NCBI RefSeq assembly: GCF_003350345.1
Contig: NZ_QNVJ01000047.1
Coordinates: 79,722 to 143,721 of the forward strand
Origin: Alkalilacustris brevis
GTDB taxonomy: Bacteria; Pseudomonadota; Alphaproteobacteria; Rhodobacterales; Rhodobacteraceae
Direction: 5' to 3'
DNA length: 64,000 bases
Positions 51,859 to 64,000 of this stretch are shown piece by piece. How positions within the stretch are numbered: the stretch's first letter is position 1; every line of letters starts with the position of its first letter. Position numbers and translations under genes: made by a program. The notes under the pieces were generated by a model that was not told the origin of the DNA, searched no databases, and saw only the letters and a list, made by a program, of their open reading frames with translations.

Positions 51859-52036
51859 CGGACAGGGCTTGGATGCCGCAAGGCTCGAGTCTTGTCCCGG
51901 GGCAGGTCAGGAGTTCGGGAGCAGGCCGGTGGGACGGTCTGCGGGAATGGAACTCACTCCCCCTGGTTTCGCGTGCGGTGCGCGGTCGTGGCCCGACGGC
52001 CCGCGTGCCTGCGAAAGAAGAAAGGTGATCACGAGC

Positions 52037-55000
52037 ATGGCTCAGACCTACATTGGCCAGAAGCGCATCCGCAAACTGTTCGGCAAGATCCGCGAAGTTC
52101 TGGAAATGCCGAACCTCATTGAAGTTCAGAAATCCTCCTATGATCTTTTTCTCCGCTCCGGCGATGCCGAGACGCCGACCGATGGCGAGGGCATCATGGG
52201 GGTGTTCCAGTCGGTTTTTCCGATCAAGGATTTCAACGAGACGGCAACACTCGAGTTCGTGAAATACGAGCTGGAAAAGCCGAAATACGACGTTGACGAA
52301 TGCATGCAGCGCGACATGACCTATGCCGCGCCGCTCAAGGTCACGCTGCGGCTGATCGTGTTCGATGTCGATGACGACACCGGCGCGCGTTCGGTCAAGG
52401 ACATCAAGGAACAGGATGTCTTCATGGGCGACATGCCGCTCATGACCCCGACGGGCACATTCGTGGTCAACGGCACCGAGCGCGTGGTGGTCAGCCAGAT
52501 GCACCGCTCGCCCGGCGTGTTCTTCGACCACGACAAGGGCAAGACGCATTCCTCGGGCAAGCTGCTTTTCACCTGCCGGATCATTCCCTATCGCGGCTCC
52601 TGGCTGGATTTCGAATTTGACGCCAAGGATCTCGTCTATGCGCGCATCGACCGCCGCCGCAAGCTGCCGGTGACGACGCTGCTCTATGCGCTGGGGCTGG
52701 ATCAGGAAGGCATCATGGATGCCTATTACGATTCGGTGAACTACAAGCTGAAGAAGAACAAGGGCTGGGTCACCCGCTTCTTCCCCGAACGCGTGCGCGG
52801 CACCCGTCCGACGATGGATCTGATCGATGCGGCCACCGGCGAGGTCATCCTCAAGGCCGGCGAAAAGGCGACGCCGCGCATGGTCAAGAAATGGATCGAC
52901 GAAGGCGCCGTGACCGAACTTCTGGTGCCCTTCGACCGCATCGTCGGCCGTTTCGTGGCCAAGGACATCATCAACGAGGAAACCGGCGAGATCTATGTCG
53001 AGGCCGGTGACGAGCTGACCTGGGATCTCGACAAGGACGGCGAGGTCAAGGGCGGCACGCTCAAGGATCTGCTGGACAACGGCATCACCGATATTCCGGT
53101 GCTCGACATCGACGGTGTCAATGTCGGCCCCTACATCCGCAACACCATGGCCGCCGACAAGAACATGAACCGCGAAGGCGCGCTGATGGATATCTACCGC
53201 GTCATGCGCCCGGGCGAGCCGCCCACCGTCGAGGCAGCCGAAGGCCTGTTCGATCAGCTCTTCTTCGACTCGGAGCGTTACGATCTGTCGGCTGTCGGCC
53301 GGGTCAAGATGAACATGCGGCTTGATCTGGATGCGCCCGACACGCACCGCACCTTGCGCCGCGAAGACATCATCGCCTGTATTCGCGGGCTGGTCGAACT
53401 GCGCGATGGCAAGGGTGATGTCGATGATATCGACCACCTCGGCAACCGCCGCGTGCGTTCGGTCGGCGAACTGATGGAAAACCAGTATCGCCTTGGTCTG
53501 CTGCGGATGGAGCGCGCGATCCGCGAGCGCATGTCTTCGGTCGAGATCGACACGGTTATGCCGCAGGATCTGATCAATGCCAAGCCTGCGGCGGCGGCGG
53601 TGCGCGAATTCTTCGGCTCCTCGCAGCTCAGTCAGTTCATGGACCAGACGAACCCGCTGTCGGAAGTCACCCACAAGCGGCGCCTTTCGGCGCTGGGGCC
53701 GGGGGGCCTGACGCGCGAACGCGCCGGGTTCGAGGTGCGCGACGTGCACCCCACCCATTACGGCCGCATGTGCCCGATCGAGACGCCGGAAGGTCAGAAC
53801 ATCGGCCTTATCAACAGCCTCGCGACCTTCGCGCGGGTCAACAAGTACGGTTTCATCGAAACCCCCTACCGCAAGGTCGTGGGTGGCCAGGTCACTGACG
53901 AGGTGGTTTATATCTCGGCCACTGAGGAGATGCGCCACACCATCGCGCAGGCCAACGCGCAGCTTGATGAAGAGGGGCGCTTCATCAACGATCTGGTATC
54001 GACCCGCAAGGGCGGCGAATTCATGTTGAACCCCGCCGAGGCGGTCGACCTGATCGACGTGTCGCCCAAACAACTTGTGTCGGTGGCGGCCTCGCTCATT
54101 CCCTTCCTTGAGAATGACGACGCCAACCGCGCGCTGATGGGCTCGAACATGCAGCGTCAGGCAGTGCCGTTGCTGCAGGCCGAGGCGCCGTTCGTCGGCA
54201 CCGGAATCGAAAGCGTCGTGGCGCGTGATTCCGGCGCGGCAATCACCGCGCGCCGTGGCGGGGTGATCGATCAGGTAGACGCCACCCGGATCGTCGTGCG
54301 CGTGACCGAAAACATCGAACCGGGCGAACCGGGCGTGGATATCTACCGGCTGCGCAAGTTCACCCGCTCGAATGCGTCGAGCTGCATCAATCAGCGCCCG
54401 CTCGTGAAGGTGGGTGATGTGGTGCGCCAGGGCGAGGTGGTCGCCGATGGCCCCTCGACCGATCTGGGCGAGCTGGCGCTGGGCCGAAACGTGGTCGTGG
54501 CCTTCATGCCGTGGAATGGCTACAACTTCGAGGACTCGATCCTGATTTCCGAGCGCATCCTGCGGGATGATGTGTTCACCTCGATCCATATCGACGAATA
54601 CGAAGTGGCGGCACGCGACACCAAGCTCGGGCCGGAAGAGATCACCCGCGACATCCCCAACGTGGGCGAAGAGGCGCTGCGCAACCTCGACGAGGCCGGT
54701 ATCGTCTATATCGGGGCCGAGGTGCAGCCGGGCGACATCCTGGTGGGCAAGATCACCCCCAAGGGCGAAAGCCCGATGACGCCCGAGGAAAAGCTGCTGC
54801 GCGCCATCTTCGGCGAAAAGGCCAGCGACGTGCGGGACACTTCGTTGCGGCTGCCGCCTGGCGCTTACGGCACCATCGTCGAGGTGCGGGTGTTCAACCG
54901 CCACGGCGTCGAGAAGGACGAGCGCGCCCTGCAGATCGAGCGCGAGGAAGTCGAGCGCCTGTCGCGCGACCGCGACGACGAGCTGGAAATCCTTGAGCGC

Positions 55001-56173
55001 AACATCTACGGGCGCCTGCGTCAGCTCATCATTGGCAAGGTGGCGGTCAAGGGGCCGAAAGGCGTGAAGGCCAACACCGAAATCACGGACGAGCTGCTCG
55101 ACGAGACGCTCAGCCGTGGCCAGTGGTGGCAGCTTGCGCTGGGTGATGAGGCCGACGCGCAGGCCGTCGAGGCGCTGAATGCCCAGTTCGACGCGCAGAA
55201 GCGCGCGCTGGAGCACCGTTTCGAGGACAAGGTCGAGAAGGTGCGCCGTGGCGATGACCTGCCGCCAGGCGTGATGAAGATGGTCAAGGTCTTCGTCGCA
55301 GTGAAGCGCAAGCTTCAGGCTGGCGACAAGATGGCCGGACGTCACGGCAACAAGGGTGTCATCTCCAAGGTCGTACCGATGGAAGACATGCCTTTCCTCG
55401 CCGATGGCACGCCGGTCGATTTCGTGCTCAACCCTCTTGGGGTGCCGTCACGGATGAACGTCGGGCAGATCCTCGAGACCCACATGGGCTGGGCCGCGCG
55501 CGGCCTTGGCATCAAGATCGATGAGGCTCTGGACGAATATCGCCGCTCGGGTGACATGACTCCGGTGCGCGATGCGCTCAAGGTGGCTTATGGCGACGAG
55601 GTCTATGACGACGCTTTCGCCGGCATGGACGAGGAGCACCTCATCGAGAGCGCCACGACCGTGACCAAGGGCGTGCCGATCGCCACGCCGGTTTTCGACG
55701 GGGCGAAAGAGGCCGATGTCAACGACGCGCTGGTGCGGGCCGGTTTCGATCGGTCGGGGCAGTCGATCGTGTTCGACGGCCGCACGGGCGATCAGCTTGC
55801 GCGTCCGGTGACAGTGGGCGTGAAATACATGCTCAAGCTGCACCACCTGGTCGATGACAAGCTGCACGCACGTTCCACCGGGCCCTACAGCCTGGTCACC
55901 CAGCAGCCGCTGGGTGGCAAGGCGCAGTTCGGCGGTCAGCGGCTGGGCGAGATGGAGGTCTGGGCGCTGGAAGCCTATGGCGCCGCCTACACCCTGCAGG
56001 AGATGCTCACCGTCAAGTCGGACGACGTGGCGGGGCGCACCAAGGTCTACGAGTCCATCGTCAAGGGCGAGGACAATTTCGAGGCCGGCGTGCCCGAGAG
56101 CTTCAACGTGCTCGTCAAGGAAGTGCGGGGCCTCGGCCTCAACATGGAACTCCTGGATGCGGAGGAGGAGTGA
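52037..56173 (+). CDS. rpoB: DNA-directed RNA polymerase subunit beta
   Basis: A 1378-aa beta subunit, the usual alphaproteobacterial length. The start ATG at 52037 gives [20 protein letters not shown]. The rifampicin region (about residues 520-550) reads [20 protein letters not shown] then [13 protein letters not shown]. The Asp, His and Ser positions known for resistance are wild type, with Thr in place of the second Asn of E. coli. The C-terminal [20 protein letters not shown] clamp motif is intact. It follows rplL after a 260-nt attenuator region. Confidence 0.99.
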   Translation: MAQTYIGQKRIRKLFGKIREVLEMPNLIEVQKSSYDLFLRSGDAETPTDGEGIMGVFQSVFPIKDFNETATLEFVKYELEKPKYDVDECMQRDMTYAAPLKVTLRLIVFDVDDDTGARSVKDIKEQDVFMGDMPLMTPTGTFVVNGTERVVVSQMHRSPGVFFDHDKGKTHSSGKLLFTCRIIPYRGSWLDFEFDAKDLVYARIDRRRKLPVTTLLYALGLDQEGIMDAYYDSVNYKLKKNKGWVTRFFPERVRGTRPTMDLIDAATGEVILKAGEKATPRMVKKWIDEGAVTELLVPFDRIVGRFVAKDIINEETGEIYVEAGDELTWDLDKDGEVKGGTLKDLLDNGITDIPVLDIDGVNVGPYIRNTMAADKNMNREGALMDIYRVMRPGEPPTVEAAEGLFDQLFFDSERYDLSAVGRVKMNMRLDLDAPDTHRTLRREDIIACIRGLVELRDGKGDVDDIDHLGNRRVRSVGELMENQYRLGLLRMERAIRERMSSVEIDTVMPQDLINAKPAAAAVREFFGSSQLSQFMDQTNPLSEVTHKRRLSALGPGGLTRERAGFEVRDVHPTHYGRMCPIETPEGQNIGLINSLATFARVNKYGFIETPYRKVVGGQVTDEVVYISATEEMRHTIAQANAQLDEEGRFINDLVSTRKGGEFMLNPAEAVDLIDVSPKQLVSVAASLIPFLENDDANRALMGSNMQRQAVPLLQAEAPFVGTGIESVVARDSGAAITARRGGVIDQVDATRIVVRVTENIEPGEPGVDIYRLRKFTRSNASSCINQRPLVKVGDVVRQGEVVADGPSTDLGELALGRNVVVAFMPWNGYNFEDSILISERILRDDVFTSIHIDEYEVAARDTKLGPEEITRDIPNVGEEALRNLDEAGIVYIGAEVQPGDILVGKITPKGESPMTPEEKLLRAIFGEKASDVRDTSLRLPPGAYGTIVEVRVFNRHGVEKDERALQIEREEVERLSRDRDDELEILERNIYGRLRQLIIGKVAVKGPKGVKANTEITDELLDETLSRGQWWQLALGDEADAQAVEALNAQFDAQKRALEHRFEDKVEKVRRGDDLPPGVMKMVKVFVAVKRKLQAGDKMAGRHGNKGVISKVVPMEDMPFLADGTPVDFVLNPLGVPSRMNVGQILETHMGWAARGLGIKIDEALDEYRRSGDMTPVRDALKVAYGDEVYDDAFAGMDEEHLIESATTVTKGVPIATPVFDGAKEADVNDALVRAGFDRSGQSIVFDGRTGDQLARPVTVGVKYMLKLHHLVDDKLHARSTGPYSLVTQQPLGGKAQFGGQRLGEMEVWALEAYGAAYTLQEMLTVKSDDVAGRTKVYESIVKGEDNFEAGVPESFNVLVKEVRGLGLNMELLDAEEE

Positions 56174-56258
56174 ACCGGACAGCTAGCTGCCGGGCGGGTG
56201 CGCGCATACGGCGCGCGCCCGCGCCCCTCTCCCGTTGCCCGAATTCGAGGACACTGAC

Positions 56259-60500
<4,242 letters not shown>

Positions 60501-60528
60501 TCGCGGCCCCTCACCGGACGAACCAGCA

Positions 60529-60562
60529 AGAGCCCCTGCCATGCCGGCAGGGGCTCTTTTTT
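60529..60562 (+). terminator. Intrinsic terminator of the rpoBC operon
   Basis: AGAGCCCCTGCC (60529-60540), a 5-nt loop, GGCAGGGGCTCT (60546-60557), followed by a run of six T (60557-60562). The 12-bp stem and T tract make a textbook Rho-independent terminator 29 nt after the rpoC stop. Confidence 0.95.
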
Positions 60563-60647
60563 ACGTTTTCCGGCAAATGAGTCTGTGGCAAACCCCATCG
60601 TCACAGTCTGCAGGGGGCCGGCATGTCAGCCTTTGCCTGAGTAGCAG

Positions 60648-60676
60648 TTGACAACCCCCGCGACTCCCCATATACG
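60648..60676 (+). promoter_or_regulatory. Sigma-70 promoter of the rpsL operon
   Basis: TTGACA (60648-60653) and TATACG (60671-60676) with exactly 17 bp between. Transcription would start near 60683, giving a leader of about 215 nt before rpsL. The 399-nt interval 60501-60899 holds the rpoC terminator, this promoter and the leader, and no gene. Confidence 0.85.
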
Positions 60677-60899
60677 GCCCGCACTCGTGCGTCGTGGGCG
60701 TAAGGCTCCAGCCCGAGGCCAGTAATTTGAGTGGTCATGATCCGGGCCCGGTGGCCCCGATCCTCTGGAATTCCACCGCGTCGTTCCCGACTGTACGGGA
60801 ACGAATGCGGTTTTGGCGTTTTGCGGACGCGCGAAATGTCGTCATGAAGAGCCACGCGCATGTGTGGCTAAAACACGGGTTGCAACACGGGGAACCGGA

Positions 60900-61271
60900 A
60901 TGCCGACGATTCAACAGCTGATCCGCAAGCCGCGGCAGCCAAAAGTTAAGCGCTCCAAGTCGATGCACCTGGAGCAGTGCCCGCAAAAGCGGGGTGTCTG
61001 CACGCGCGTCTACACGACCACGCCGAAAAAGCCGAACTCGGCCATGCGGAAGGTCGCGAAAGTGCGCCTGACCAATGGCTACGAGGTGATCAGCTACATT
61101 CCCGGCGAAAAGCACAACCTGCAGGAGCACTCGGTGGTGCTTATCCGCGGCGGCCGTGTGAAAGACCTTCCCGGCGTGCGCTATCACATCCTTCGCGGTG
61201 TGCTCGACACCCAGGGCGTCAAGGACCGTCGCCAGCGCCGTTCGAAGTATGGCGCGAAGCGTCCGAAGTAA
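60900..61271 (+). CDS. rpsL: 30S ribosomal protein S12
   Basis: A 123-aa S12 ([20 protein letters not shown]). The decoding-centre loop [19 protein letters not shown] and [13 protein letters not shown] carry the wild-type lysines whose change gives streptomycin resistance. The start at 60900 has GGAA upstream and matches the family length exactly. First gene of the str operon. Confidence 0.98.
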   Translation: MPTIQQLIRKPRQPKVKRSKSMHLEQCPQKRGVCTRVYTTTPKKPNSAMRKVAKVRLTNGYEVISYIPGEKHNLQEHSVVLIRGGRVKDLPGVRYHILRGVLDTQGVKDRRQRRSKYGAKRPK

Positions 61272-61754
<483 letters not shown>

Positions 61755-61776
61755 CTTTTGGCCTGAGGACTGACCA

Positions 61777-63900
61777 ATGGCACGCGAATACCCCCTCGAG
61801 CGCTACCGTAATTTCGGGATCATGGCGCATATCGACGCCGGCAAGACCACGACGACCGAGCGCATCCTGTTCTACACCGGCAAGTCGCACAAGCTTGGCG
61901 AGGTGCATGATGGCGCCGCGACCATGGACTGGATGGAGCAGGAGCAGGAGCGTGGTATCACCATCACTTCGGCTGCGACCACCACCTTCTGGCAGCGTCA
62001 GGAGGACCCGAGCGCCGAGGGTACGTCCGATACCAAGTACCGCTTCAACATCATCGACACCCCGGGCCACGTCGATTTCACCATCGAGGTGGAGCGTTCG
62101 CTGGCGGTGCTCGACGGTGCGATCTGTCTGCTCGACGCCAACGCCGGTGTCGAGCCGCAGACCGAGACCGTCTGGCGCCAGGCCGACCGTTACGAAGTGC
62201 CGCGCATCGTTTTCGTCAACAAGATGGACAAGCTTGGTGCGGATTTCTTCAACTGTGTGAAGATGATCAAGGATCGCACCGGCGCCATTCCGTGCCCGGT
62301 GTCCCTTCCGATCGGTGCCGAGGACGCACTCGAAGGCATCATCGACCTGGTCAAGATGGAAGAATGGACCTGGAAGGGCGAGGATCTGGGCGCATCCTGG
62401 ACCCGTCAGCCGATCCGCGATGAACTGAAGGATCTCGCCGACGAATGGCGGGCCAACATGATCGAGGTCGCTGTCGAGATGGATGACGACGCGATGGAGG
62501 CCTATCTCGAAGGCAAAGAGCCTGACGAGGCCACCCTGCGCAAGCTGATCCGCAAGGGTACGCTCAGCCTGTCCTTCGTGCCTGTCCTGGCCGGCTCGGC
62601 GTTCAAGAACAAGGGCGTGCAGCCGCTGCTGAACGCGGTGATCGACTATCTTCCGGGCCCGCTCGACGTGCCCGCCTACATGGGCTTCGACCCCAAGGAC
62701 GAGACCGAGACCCGCAACATTTCGCGCTCGGCCAAGGATGACGACCCGTTCGCGGCGCTGGCCTTCAAGATCATGAACGACCCGTTCGTGGGCTCGCTGA
62801 CCTTCACGCGCATCTATTCGGGTGTGCTGAAGAAGGGCGACCAGATCCTGAACGCCACCAAGGGCAAGCGCGAGCGCATCGGCCGCATGATGATGATGCA
62901 CTCGAACTCGCGCGAAGAGATTGATTGGGCAGCCGCAGGCGACATCATAGCCCTGGCGGGGCTCAAGGAAACCACCACTGGCGACACGCTGTGCGATCAG
63001 CAGAACCCGGTTGTGCTCGAGACCATGACCTTCCCCGACCCGGTGATCGAGATCGCGGTCGAACCCAAGACGAAGGCCGACCAAGAGAAGATGGCGCAGG
63101 CGCTGCAACGTCTGGCGGCCGAGGATCCGTCCTTCCGGGTCGAAACCGATCTCGAGTCGGGCCAGACCATCATGAAGGGTATGGGCGAGCTTCATCTCGA
63201 CATCCTGGTCGACCGGATGAAGCGCGAGTTCAAGGTCGAGGCCAATATCGGTGCGCCGCAGGTGGCCTACCGCGAGACGATCGGCCACAAGACCGAGATC
63301 GACTACACCCACAAGAAGCAGACCGGCGGTTCGGGCCAGTTTGCCCGGATCAAGCTGCAGATCGAACCCACCGAGCCGGGCGAGGGCTTCAGCTTCGAGA
63401 GCAAGATTGTCGGCGGGGCTGTTCCCAAGGAATACATCCCCGGCGTCGAGAAGGGCATCAAGTCGGTCATGGATTCGGGTCCGCTTGCCGGCTTCCCGGT
63501 GATCGATTTCAAGGTCGCGCTGGTCGACGGTGCGTTCCACGATGTGGACTCGTCGGTTCTGGCCTTCGAGATCGCCTCGCGCGCGGCAATGCGCGAAGGT
63601 CTGCGCAAGGCTGGCGCCAAGCTGCTCGAGCCGGTGATGAAGGTCGAGGTCGTGACCCCCGAGGAATACACCGGCGGGATCATCGGCGACCTGACCTCGC
63701 GGCGGGGCCAGGTGACCGGACAGGAAAACCGCGGCAACGCGGTGGCGATCAGCGCTTTCGTGCCGCTGGCCAACATGTTCGGCTACATCAATACCCTGCG
63801 GTCGATGTCATCGGGCCGGGCCAACTTCACGATGTTCTTCGACCACTACGAGGCGGTTCCCCAGAACATTTCCGACGAAATTCAGAAGAAATACGCGTAA
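61777..63900 (+). CDS. fusA: Translation elongation factor G
   Basis: A 707-aa EF-G. GTPase motifs: [15 protein letters not shown] (G1), [11 protein letters not shown] (G2), DTPGHVDF (G3) and FVNKMDKLG (G4). Domains II-V follow, with the conserved [18 protein letters not shown] and the C-terminal [18 protein letters not shown]. It drives translocation. It is the single fusA of the str operon, 22 nt after rpsG. Confidence 0.99.
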   Translation: MAREYPLERYRNFGIMAHIDAGKTTTTERILFYTGKSHKLGEVHDGAATMDWMEQEQERGITITSAATTTFWQRQEDPSAEGTSDTKYRFNIIDTPGHVDFTIEVERSLAVLDGAICLLDANAGVEPQTETVWRQADRYEVPRIVFVNKMDKLGADFFNCVKMIKDRTGAIPCPVSLPIGAEDALEGIIDLVKMEEWTWKGEDLGASWTRQPIRDELKDLADEWRANMIEVAVEMDDDAMEAYLEGKEPDEATLRKLIRKGTLSLSFVPVLAGSAFKNKGVQPLLNAVIDYLPGPLDVPAYMGFDPKDETETRNISRSAKDDDPFAALAFKIMNDPFVGSLTFTRIYSGVLKKGDQILNATKGKRERIGRMMMMHSNSREEIDWAAAGDIIALAGLKETTTGDTLCDQQNPVVLETMTFPDPVIEIAVEPKTKADQEKMAQALQRLAAEDPSFRVETDLESGQTIMKGMGELHLDILVDRMKREFKVEANIGAPQVAYRETIGHKTEIDYTHKKQTGGSGQFARIKLQIEPTEPGEGFSFESKIVGGAVPKEYIPGVEKGIKSVMDSGPLAGFPVIDFKVALVDGAFHDVDSSVLAFEIASRAAMREGLRKAGAKLLEPVMKVEVVTPEEYTGGIIGDLTSRRGQVTGQENRGNAVAISAFVPLANMFGYINTLRSMSSGRANFTMFFDHYEAVPQNISDEIQKKYA

Positions 63901-63938
63901 GGGCGGCGCCCTTCGGCAGCGAATGACAGGAGGCCATC

Positions 63939-64000
63939 ATGGCAAAGGCAAAGTTTGAACGCAACAAACCGCACGTCAACATTGGCACGATTGGCCACGT
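63939..64000 (+). CDS. tuf: Translation elongation factor Tu, N-terminal fragment
   Basis: Only 20 full codons are in the window: [20 protein letters not shown], the EF-Tu N-terminus leading into the GHVDHGKT loop. AGGAGG precedes the ATG at 63939 and fusA ends 38 nt upstream. The rest lies beyond the right edge. Confidence 0.96.
   Translation, partial: [20 protein letters not shown]

Noticed and set aside
51053..55345. Very long minus-strand frame (1430 codons) opposite rplJ-rplL-rpoB
   Set aside because: It is the mirror of highly expressed genes with strong codon bias; it has unusual His/Asp-rich composition and no domain.

Overview
The window looks like a piece of the main chromosome of a marine or soil alphaproteobacterium of the order Rhodobacterales (Roseobacter/Rhodobacter group). 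The basis is high GC content throughout, a flagellar cluster with a MotE-like protein and a FliL/FliF divergent promoter carrying a CtrA-like box, an RpoB/RpoC pair of alphaproteobacterial length (1378 and 1413 aa), and an accessory region rich in TTT-, TRAP-, AzlCD- and DASS-type transport genes that is typical of roseobacters. The species is not identifiable from the sequence alone.

Layout. 1-9.8 kb is a flagellar cluster: flhA (cut by the window edge), a lytic transglycosylase, a large periplasmic AMIN-like/helical-repeat protein, motA, a MotE-like protein, a small coiled-coil membrane protein and fliL on the minus strand, divergent from fliF-fliH-fliN-fliP on the plus strand. 10.1-17.3 kb holds a secreted coiled-coil protein of unknown role, a DASS-family anion symporter, an hpaH-hpaI pair (lower homoprotocatechuate pathway), a cation/proton antiporter fused to a cyclic-nucleotide-binding domain, and an elongator tRNA-Met. 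Just after the tRNA lie a 71-nt imperfect palindrome and the N-terminal stub of an IS256-type transposase, probably an integration scar.

17.7-46.7 kb is an accessory catabolic region. It contains azlCD with a cupin and an Ldh2-type dehydrogenase; an ABM monooxygenase; a flavin reductase; a carboxymuconolactone-decarboxylase-like protein; Gfo/Idh and two HIBADH-type dehydrogenases; a complete tctCAB transporter with an AEC permease; two paralogous FCD-type GntR regulators flanking a TRAP-type binding protein without a signal peptide; and then a dense cluster of catabolic genes. That cluster comprises a three-subunit molybdenum hydroxylase, a histidinol-dehydrogenase-like alcohol dehydrogenase with an SDR, an FAD aromatic monooxygenase, a GST, a cyclase-family hydrolase, a TetR regulator, a PcaD-like hydrolase, an LLM flavin monooxygenase and a LysR regulator.

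Three near-identical inverted repeats, TTATCA-NN-YGATAR, lie in front of the molybdenum hydroxylase, in front of the HisD-like gene and between the cyclase and the tetR gene. They tie these transcription units together as one probable TetR regulon. I infer a pathway for a cyclic, probably aromatic or N-heteroaromatic, compound whose substrate is not known.

46.7-48.3 kb contains a scar (a MarR regulator that has lost its N-terminus, joined to the C-terminal end of an unknown gene on the other strand) and a sulfotransferase-like gene. From 48.4 kb to the end the window returns to the core genome: secE-nusG-rplKA-rplJL-rpoBC, a strong terminator, a near-consensus sigma-70 promoter, and rpsL-rpsG-fusA-tuf (tuf cut by the window edge).
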